Shown here in pieces: positions 56,101 to 64,000 of a stretch of 64,000 bases of DNA. The stretch lies in NCBI GenBank assembly GCA_028554755.1, contig JAPTOF010000001.1, positions 36,661,501 through 36,725,500 on the forward strand, read 5' to 3'. Under the pieces are notes generated by a model. It was not told where the DNA came from and did no database searches. It saw only the letters and a program-made list of their open reading frames with translations. The DNA comes from Cordia subcordata. Lineage: Eukaryota; Streptophyta; Magnoliopsida; Boraginales; Cordiaceae. The stretch's first letter is position 1. Each line of letters starts with the position of its first letter. Made by a program: the position numbers and the translations under genes.

Positions 56101-59076
56101 GATCATTATTTTGAGACTGCTGGCTGCTACACTAACTAATCAACCAGGTCACCACAGCAAGACCGCATAATATCACCTATACGAGAAAATATATCACTCC
56201 AACTTGTCCAAGACTTCAAGGTAATTAGATTAATAAGTCATGCTGTTCAATTATAAATCTCAATTAGCGTTGTAAGCCCCATGAGCTGAGAAATCCCGCA
56301 CTCAAACTCAGCTCAACTATCTACTCAATAGGTTCAATCTTAAACCAAATTTCACAAGTTGGACGGCAACTGAGTCTAGAACTGAACATATCCAAGAAGC
56401 TTGTTGGCGGATCAGCTAACTGGTAGTCCCAGTTGGTTTTGCAGCAACTAAACATTCTGAAGTAAGGTCTAGATGACTCCTCTATGATTTGACCTTCCTA
56501 GAATTACAAATTATTCAGACACAGTCAAGAACCAGCTGTATAAACAATTCACAGTTGATAAATGAATCTACTGCATAAACAAATTTCAAGAACAGGCTAT
56601 TTGCACGATCCAAAAATAACAGATCAATTAACAACCCACAGGAATGACTAAATGAGAAATAGGTGTTATGGAATTACCGCAATCCTGTCAAAATGGGCAA
56701 GGTTGGGGAAAACCCATTTCCTCCGTCTCCCTTCACTAAAAAAGGAAACAACTTATGGTTCAGAATATTAATAATAAAGAACAAGGAAATCAGCAAGATT
56801 TCAGAAATTACACACAGAGTTCAACAAGAGAAAGAGTTGGCATTAATGAGCACTAATGATGGGCTAAAAGGAAAGGTTAGATCTCTTAAATATAGTCGAA
56901 CTATATCTCAGCCTTAAGTTCAATTAAGAATTATTGGAAATGCATCATTTCTGATTTCTGTAACTTGATGAATGTTATACCTACAATTTCATGACTCTAA
57001 TTTCACTATTTCAAACTGCTTAGGAGAGCCTATGTAAAAATTGTCTATGTCCAACACATGTAAGACACTGGAACTCTCCAGGCACTCTCATACATGCCTA
57101 AAACTTCTGCATGCTGCATCATCTCAAAGATAGATAATTGGACAATTACTCAAAACAATTTGACACAGCATTTCTTGTATGCTTTTCTTGTGAAGCACAA
57201 AACATCTTAGAACATTAGATAGCCAGAGAAACTAATTTCACAGATTTAGTTTCTGATTAATATAAAACACACGAGTTATTTGAGAGAATGGGGTATAAGA
57301 TAAATTGAATCCTCTTGCCAAGATTGAATTGCAAAAGATTAGATTAACTGACAGCTACTCTAAGTGACATCCATGATGGTGATATTTTTATCTGCAGAAA
57401 TATGCTTTCCAGTCCCCATGAAATTTAATTTCCCTCACTTCCTTATCGATGCATAGAATGAGCAATGTAATTAGTGAACTTCACTTGGTCTTCATGTGGA
57501 GAATTTAAAGAGAGAGAGAGAAGCATGTTGACTCAGAAAATGATTGTATTATCATATTCCATTCTGAGTACATCAGGTGCTTTATATATATGCTAATGGA
57601 TTGCAGCTAAACTAACTAACAAGCAGTTCCACTAACTGATTCCTAACTACCTGCCAGCTAGCATAACTATTCTAAACAGTTGTGTACAGCTGTACATTAA
57701 ATGGCTTGCTTAGTTCCCTTAGCACTTCATCGATAGGTTCTAATCGGTATCCCTATCACTGGGAGCTCCTAGCAAAGTCTGGTTTCACTAGACTGTATAG
57801 AGAGCATCAAACCTCAACCACCAATCCACACCCTTCTGATACATATACTCAGCATTTGCCATCCATGAACACGCCCAATGCAAGCCTCTAATTGCAACCT
57901 AGAGCTTGCATCACAACAACCACTGTCCAGAGTCATTATCCTTTTTCTCTTAGCAAAAATGCATGACCCTCCAGCCAGTGATCAACCTTTTATCTACACA
58001 TTACAGACCACAACACCTTTTTCTCCCAAGTTTGTAACTCTCCTGATTGCTGAAGCATTAATGATAAAAGCAAGATACTCCAAGAATCTAAATGTACATT
58101 TTAGCACTAGAGTTTTCATCCATACCGAAAAGAATCTAAATCCTGGAATTTAGTTATCCTTGATTCAATGCACCTACTGCAATCAACCATGACATTACAC
58201 TGCCGTTCAACTACTAATTTAATCACTAGAATGGAAATGCAACTTCCCAAATGAAAGCTCTTGCCTACACAATGCAACAATAATGCTCACCAAAGTGAAG
58301 CATTTATTCAAATAAAGCAGTAGTTTCAGATTTTGACGTGTGAAAGAGCTAACTCTTTAGAAATAGAGAACCACTGTATCCCTGTGCCTGTAGTGCACAG
58401 TCAAGAATGAAGAGAGACTTTTCAGTTGGAGAGAACCATAGGTCAAAGTAATACAGAGTTTTAAATCTTCGTATAGGATTATAATAAATAGAAAAATGTT
58501 AAAAGAATTTAAAAAACTTAAAAGGCGCAATGATACAAAACAAAAAGTTCGAAATTATTACTTCTTCCGAGTAATACCTCGCATGAGAAAACAATGCCTT
58601 TGCAATGACAAGCAACATGGATGCAAAGACAAGGACATTGATCTTAGATTGAAGCTCAGCAGAAAGTTCCCTTAATAATTCCAAGACCTTTGCCTTAGCC
58701 TTGGCACCTGCATCATGGTACCTAAAATAGGAAGGGAGTTCAATTGATGCAAGAAACAATAAACTTGACTGAAGAACATCAAGGAAAAGATAATTCGATT
58801 ATGAAAAAATATAATTCACCTAGATAATGCTTCTTCCACCTTCATTGTTGTGAACCACTCCTCTCCAATCTTTTTACCTTTCGAATCCAGAGCAGGTCTG
58901 AGCAGTTTAATTTGTTCTTCTCCAGGGGTACCAGCCCAAACAACTGGCGCAAAGCGTTTTCCCTTAAACCATACAGCCTCATGTTCTCGGGCATACAATA
59001 TCTCTCCCTTTGGTCCTCCAAGTGGAGCAGCTGTAGCTTTAATTCTTGAAATAATGGGAAGGAAATCCTCTGTAAC
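53132..59076 (-). CDS. MSH1: MSH1 (plant MutS homologue 1), C-terminal half, six exons; 5' part outside the window
   Basis: Exons (minus, 5' to 3'): 59076-58820, 58721-58578, 56735-56678, 55209-54910, 54398-53667, 53362-53132, together 1722 nt or 573 residues, with matching phases. MSH1 acts in plastids and mitochondria to suppress ectopic recombination and stabilise organelle genomes. The first exon reads VTEDFLPIISRIKA and GEEWFTTMKVEEAL. The ATPase follows: Walker A TGPNGGGKSSLLRS, MLHMKSYDSPVDGKSSFQVE, Walker B SLVLIDEICRGTETAKG, then GIVSTHLHGIFDLP. The tail is a GIY-YIG-type endonuclease domain (SSVYVILRPDRKLYVGE, TDDLEGRVHAHR, SMACQLETLLINQLP), the plant-specific fusion. The full protein is about 1,100 residues, so the mismatch-binding half lies beyond 64000. 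Introns hold a solo LTR, a TRIM-like element and part of Copia D. The acceptor at 59077 (TTTTCAG) shows the gene continues. Confidence 0.95.
57490..57729 (-). mobile_element. Solo LTR in an MSH1 intron, 230 bp
   Basis: The LTR is 57495-57724, on the plus strand TGTGGAGAATTTAAAGAGAG through CCTTAGCA. The TSD CTTCA is at 57490-57494 and 57725-57729. On the minus strand it has TG...CA ends, a TATA-like GCATATATATAAAGC and a CT-rich tail. No coding region remains. It is similar in style to the short LTR of Copia C (TAACTAACTAAC phrases), but I cannot say they are the same family. Confidence 0.75.
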
Positions 59077-59399
59077 CTGAAAAGGTCCAGATTTTAATTC
59101 AAATATAAGCTCAAACATGTAAAATCGTGAGTTTCAAATTGGGAAAAATTGAAAAGAAATCTCCAAACAAGAGATTAGAGCATGCATTGTTAGTAAAAAC
59201 TCGAGCTTAGCAATCACCATGGTCTTTTCATCCTCTACCTAGGTAAAGAGCCTAACTTCCTGAATTTGACCCACTAAATTAAAAACAGATTTTCGCAGGA
59301 ATAAGAAAGAAAGTCGAGGAAAATCAATGTAAATTTTTACATTAGCAACCCTTTAGAAGAGGAACTTTAGCAATTCTGATCCAACTTGACTAAATTATT

Positions 59400-60483
59400 A
59401 GAATTGTGGAAAATATATAAAACATAAAATATGGAGAGAAAATATGAAAGTGCTGAAGATGGTTGGAGCCACCACCAACGGTAGCTCCAGAAACAAAATA
59501 CTCATAAAAACTACATTGTGAATTGTTGATGTGCCATGAATACAATAATGGAGCCTATCTATAGGTATGCTAACTTGGTGAGCAAGACTAAAAGCTAAAA
59601 ACTAATAAGGTAACTAGAATTTTAAGGAAACTAAAATAATAAGGAAACCAATTTGACAAATTACCTAATCTAGACCATTGTCTAATTTAATACCATAAGA
59701 TTAGAAAATACATTAATAACTAAAATATTCTTCAACACCCCCTCTCAAACTCAAGGTGGTATTAGAGATACAACTTTGAGTTTGAAAGGTTTTCAAAAGA
59801 AAACTTGATCTTGATGGAAGGGATGGGTCACCACGGCTCGTTTAACTTGGTACTCACCACGGTCACTATGGCTCGTCTAACCTTGAACAGGGATAGAATT
59901 AGGATTGATTTAGGGGTCGTGTGCACCACTTTTGTGTGATGAATCCCCACGACCATTGGACGAAACTTAGATTGAGATAATAACTGAAAACTGAATTGGA
60001 CTTAGATTTGGACTGGACTTGGATTTGGATTTGGATTTGAATCCGGATGTGGATTTGGACTTGGATAGTCGTGTGACCCATAGGCTAACACGACCGCTTG
60101 GTTTTTTTTTTTTTTTAATTAAAGGAAGCAGGCCACCAGAAGGGTGGCTCTGATACCATGTGGAAAATATATAAAACATAAAATATGGAGAGAAAATATG
60201 AAAGTGCTGAAGATGGTTGGAGCCACCACCAAGGTAGCTCCAGAAACGAAATACTCATAAAGACTTCATTGTGAATTGTTGATGTGTCAGGAATATAATA
60301 ATGGAGTCTATTTATAGGTATGATAAGTTGGTAAGCAAGACTAGAAGCTAAACTAATAAGGTAACTAGAATTCTAAGGAAACTACAATAATAAAGAAACC
60401 AATTTGACTAATTACTTAATCTAGACCATTGCCTAATTTAAAACCATAAGACATTAATAACTAAAATATTCTTCAACAAGAAT
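59400..60483 (-). mobile_element. TRIM-like non-autonomous LTR element, 1074 bp, in an MSH1 intron
   Basis: The element is 59405-60478 with TSD AGAAT at 59400-59404 and 60479-60483. On the plus strand both LTRs (59405-59737, 333 bp; 60159-60478, 320 bp) begin TGTGGAAAATATATAAAACA and end ATTCTTCAACA. On the minus strand the primer-binding site TGGTATCAGAGCCACC (60158-60143) follows the 5' LTR, and a purine tract precedes the 3' LTR (59738-59760). The 421-bp interior has no reading frame of note and includes a GGATTT repeat (about 59998-60065). Small size and no coding capacity match terminal-repeat retrotransposons in miniature, though the LTRs are longer than usual. Confidence 0.88.
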
Positions 60484-60812
60484 AAATATTTATTCTTTTT
60501 CCACTTCATTAAGGGGTGGAAGTGTTAGTTTTGACATGATTTCTTTCATCCATCAACCTTCATTTTTGCTCCTTATAAAATTCTGTCTATTGCTTAAGTA
60601 GGTGTTAAGTGTAGAGAATATACTATGTTGCTATTGTAATAAGTCTCTCTCCCATATCGGAAGAGATATAGTATTTGCTCCTTATCATAGTATTATAAAT
60701 AGAGCAGGCTAATATCCTAAAAGGTATTAAGCCTTTGAATCTTTCTCTCTGTCCATATATGTCCTCTTTCTTTTTAACATGGTATCTAGACCCAAACATT
60801 AACTCTAACCCT

Positions 60813-60813
60813 A

Positions 60814-60846
<33 letters not shown>
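60813..60846. repeat. (TA)n(GA)n microsatellite in the Copia D leader
   Basis: About 8 TA units followed by about 9 GA units. The CCCTAACCCTAA nearby is only two telomere-like units and is not a telomere. Confidence 0.9.
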
Positions 60847-61291
60847 TCTCTATAACCACCACAAAAAAAAAAAAACCCTAACCCTAAATGCCATCTCCGA
60901 TTAGTCATAATCCCATCATTTTTTCAAAAATTGGAACCCACATATCGCTTCCTCATGCTCAAGCGACCTCAGCCACACCTACACCGTCGCCAGAAACAGT
61001 GCCACACGCCAGCACCTTCAGCATGTGAGCTTCACGCGCCGGCACCAAAGCTCCGGCCAGCTTCCTTCTAGCACCGGGATGCTCGCCCAGGTCTGCCCGT
61101 CTCAGCTGGGTCGTTGTTTTTGCAAAATTCTACCTCAGCAATGTGTTATTTGTGATCAACGGTGTCCTTGAGATTTTAAAAAAAAAAATGCAGAACTAAT
61201 TTCTTCTCTTGCTGGATTGTTGAATTAGTTTGTGGGAGTGCTATTATTATAGTGTAGGCTGTTGCACATCTGATTCTTTCTTTCAGCCATC

Positions 61292-62809
61292 ATGGAATCT
61301 GACTTTGCTGAGAAAACAGAGACTCATGTTGAGTCCTCGAGAACTCATGTTGCTGCTACTCCATCAGTTGTCGTGCCCTCGTTTTCTGGTACTCCCACTG
61401 TCACAACAATTAAGCTGAATGGTAAGAATTACTCATCGTGGTTTGTGGCTGTCAATATTTGGTTTCTTGGACAAGGTTTGGAAGATCACCTATCCTCTGA
61501 TTGCCCGCCTGATTTATCTACGACTAACGCTCGCACCTGGCACCGTGTTGATGCCCAGCTAGTGAGTTTGCTTTGGCAATCCATGGAAGATTCTATCCAA
61601 ACATGCTTTCGGAATTGCCAAACCTATAAAACTATTTGGACTTCTACTAAAGTGAGATATTCTCATCAAGTTACTCGAGCGTTTGATGTTGTGTCTGATA
61701 CGTTGCGGGCCTAGGCAGATATGGAGTTAATAAATTATTACAGCCGGTTTTACAATTCCATGATTGAATTTCGTGATCTTTTCCCACTCAGTACAGATCC
61801 CACAGTGATTGCCCAATAGTGGGACAATTTGTGCTTGATCTTCTGATTACACGGACTTCATCCTCGATATGATGCTGTACATTCTCAATTACTATCCAGT
61901 TCTACCTTGCCCACTTTAGATGATGCTTATGCTCGAGTACGGTGTGCTCAGCCCCACTCTTTGACTTCTGTTTCTCAAGATGAACAATCTGCTTTAGTTG
62001 ATCCTACCTCAACCCGTGACGAAAACTCTGATCGTGGTGGTCGTGGTAGAGGTCGTGGCACTTTTGGCCGAGGGGGAGGGCGTTCAAATGGTCAGCGCCC
62101 TCGTTGCAGTTATTGTAATAAACTTGGTCATATTCGCGACAATTGTTGGACTTTTCATGGTCGTCCTTCTCAAGTTGCTGATGCAGTCCAAACAAATTTG
62201 GTCGAGCCTTCTACTTCTACAGTTCCTGCTTCGGTGACTGTTACAGAGGATGAATACTCCGAGTTCCTGCAGTTTAAGGCTTCTAAACCAGCTATGCATC
62301 CTACTTCGACCACCTTCTTTGCACAGACTAGCTCATCCACAGCTCTTATGACCTATACTGTACTTGACCTTGGTCCTTGGATTCTTGATTCTGGTACATC
62401 TGATCATATTTGTGGTAATGTCCGTTTACTCTCTCAGTTTAGACCTGGTATGTTTTCGAATGTCACACTTGCAGATGGGTCATCTACCTCTGCTCGTGGA
62501 ATTGGTATTACACACCCCACATCTTCTATTCCACTATCATCTGTTCTGTATCTTCTAAACTTTCCTTTTAATCTTTTATCCATTAATCAGTTGACCAAAC
62601 TACTTCACTGTTATGTGACATTTACTGCTGATGCTGTGTCAATCCAGTATCTGAAAACCGGCGCGAAGATTGGTACCGGGCGTGAGAAGCGAGGACTATA
62701 CTATCTCAATATTTCTTCATCTACCGCGTGTTGTTGCTCCCTCACCAGAACAAGTTCATTCTCGTCTAAGTCATCCTTCCCTGCACAATCTCAAGAAAAT
62801 AGTTCCTAG
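61292..62809 (+). pseudogene. Copia D gag-protease with three in-frame stops
   Basis: Gag begins at the Met at 61292 (MESDFAEKTETHVES) and shows IKLNGKNYSSWFVAVNIWFL. Stops in the same frame occur at 61712 (TAG), about 61817 (TAG) and about 61844 (TGA). The frame resumes from 61907 with LPTLDDAYARVR, a Gly/Arg tract and an intact CCHC knuckle CSYCNKLGHIRDNC (about 62104-62145). Protease has WILDSGTSDHICGN with the DSG triad (about 62379-62420). A frameshift near 62720 separates it from integrase. The premature stops make it non-functional as read. Confidence 0.85.
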
Positions 62810-64000
62810 TTTAGGGGCAGTCAAAGAATTGTCCTGCAAGTCCTGTCAGTTAGGCAAGCATAGTCGTAGTTCTTTTCTTAATCGAGTCAATAAACGGGCT
62901 GCTGCCCCTTTTGCTCTTGTTCATTCTGACATTTGGGGTCCTTGTCGAACTACTCCCAAATCTGGGTTTTGTTATTTTGTTACTTTTATAGACGATTATT
63001 CTAGTATGACATGGTTGTTTTTAACGAAAGAATGGTTGTTTTTAATGAAAGAATGTTCTGAAGTATTGTCTATTTTTTCCATGTTTCATGCTGAAATTGA
63101 AACACAATTTGGGGTTTCCATTCAGGTTCTTCGAAGTGACAATGCAAAAGAATACTTCTCCTTTTCTTTTTCTTCATTTCTATCTTCTCATGGCATTCTT
63201 CATCAGTCATCTTGTTCGCATACTCCACAACAGAAGAGGGTGGCTGAAAGAAAGAATCGCCATCTAATTGAGACAGCTCGTACACTTCTTCTCCATAGAA
63301 ATGTACCTCTTCGATTTTGGGATGATGCGGTCCTTACATCGTGTTATCTTATCAATCGTATGCCATCGTCTGTGTTACATAATCAAATACCGTTCTCCAT
63401 TTTATTCCCTCGTGATGCTATTTATGTGCTACCCCCTCACGTTTTTGGAGGTGTCTGCTTTGTCCACAATCTTTCTCCTGGGGTAGACAAGCTAGGTCCT
63501 CGATCTATCAAGTGTGCGTTTCTTGGGTACTCTCGACGTCAAAAGGGTTACAGGTGCTACTCTCCTGAGTTGAATCGATGGTTTGTGTCAACTGGTGTTA
63601 CTTTCTTAGAGAGTTCCTCTTTTTTCTCCTCAACCAACACTTCTACTACCGTGGTCAAGTCTTTACCACTTTCAGTCCCTACCTTTGATATGCCTTTGGT
63701 CCCTTCTCATACTCCGGACCTCGTCTCCACTCCTGAGTCCACTTCTCCATTGCCTACTACTACATGTCTAAATCGACCGAACCTGCAAGTTTACTCACGT
63801 CGTCCACGTGCATTGCCACCTGCACCGGTATCCTCTGATTCGCCGTCTCCAAATCCAGTTTTGGCTCAATCATATGATCTTGACCTACCCATTGCTCTTC
63901 GTAAAGGTACTCGTTCTTGCACCACTCGGCACCCAATATCTAACTTTGTTTCTTGTTCGTCTTTATCTCCTTCATATGCATCCTTTGTTGCCTCTCTTTC
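62716..64000 (+). pseudogene. Copia D integrase, open to the window edge but with motif changes
   Basis: The frame shifts by one at about 62720 and is then open to the last base. It has the pre-integrase His/Cys motif (HPSLHNLKKIV, then CKSCQLGKH), catalytic Asp regions (HSDIWGPC at about 62920, RSDNAKEY at about 63135) and the Glu helix (HTPQQKRVAERKNRHL), where the near-invariant NG of PQQNGVAER reads KR. A 24-bp tandem duplication (about 63010-63054) repeats WLFLxKE. The C-terminal linker (YSRRPRALPPAP) leads toward RT, which lies outside. Confidence 0.85.

Larger units (their letters stand above)
60603..64000 (+). mobile_element. Copia-type LTR retrotransposon D, 5' part, running off the right edge
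   Basis: A short 5' LTR (60603-60779, 177 bp, TGTTAAGTGTAGAGAA to TTTTTAACA) is followed directly by the primer-binding site TGGTATCTAGACCC (60780-60793). A leader of about 500 bp with a (TA)n(GA)n run (60813-60846) precedes gag. Gag, protease and integrase follow in Copia order. RT, RNase H and the 3' LTR are outside the window. The element is antisense to MSH1 and probably lies in one of its introns. Confidence 0.92.

Noticed and set aside
60808..60890. Interstitial telomere repeat
   Set aside because: Only two CCCTAA-like units, next to a microsatellite in a retrotransposon leader.
1..64000. CRISPR array, operon or bacterial-type defence system
   Set aside because: No spaced direct repeats or co-oriented compact genes; the window is plant nuclear DNA with introns and retrotransposons.

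Overview
This is a nuclear window from a flowering plant, most likely a eudicot. The evidence is an AT-rich background, genes split by GT-AG introns, plant-type proteins (an F-box protein with an associated domain, GatB with an organelle presequence, MSH1 with a GIY-YIG tail, a Sec20 SNARE) and a dense load of Copia-type LTR retrotransposons, solo LTRs and MITEs. I could not assign a species.

Layout. 1-7 kb: two broken F-box fragments, a block that may be of organelle origin and is split by a hAT-like MITE, a foldback repeat and a LINE reverse-transcriptase relic. 7.1-12.2 kb: a decayed Copia element (A) with a 5-bp target-site duplication (TSD), with a TTA-flanked MITE in its 5' LTR. 12.6-19.4 kb: a non-autonomous LTR element (B) with 2.5-kb LTRs, only gag and a protease stub, a solo LTR inside its gag, and a truncated 3' LTR abutting the 3' end of a different Copia (19.4-20.1 kb). 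22.3-23.6 kb: an intact F-box gene. 26.5-28.1 kb: plastid rRNA-operon pieces (rrn16-trnI spacer in inverted duplicate, and rrn23), the rrn23 piece split by a solo LTR. 29.9-34.2 kb: GatB, eight exons. 36.8-38.0 kb: a universal stress protein, two exons. 38.9-51.6 kb (minus): Sec20 SNARE, seven exons, with a 9.2-kb intron holding a 1.8-kb solo LTR that itself contains a young 5.1-kb Copia (C). 53.1-59.1 kb (minus): the last six exons of MSH1, whose 5' half lies beyond the right edge. Its introns hold a solo LTR (57.5 kb), a TRIM-like element (59.4-60.5 kb) and the start of a fourth Copia (D, 60.6 kb to the edge).

The host genes are housekeeping: GatB makes Gln-tRNA(Gln) in organelles, MSH1 guards organelle genomes against illegitimate recombination, Sec20 works in Golgi-to-ER retrograde transport, and the F-box protein is a ubiquitin-ligase adaptor. 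They do not form an operon-like system. I found no convincing undescribed system. The strongest second-look items are the nested insertions with matching TSDs, the plastid DNA with heavy CpG decay, a near-perfect 38-bp inverted repeat upstream of the stress-protein gene, periodic hairpin motifs in the long LTRs of element B, and a tandem partial LTR at the end of Copia C. Splice junctions were read by eye and are consistent in reading frame, but they are not transcript-confirmed.
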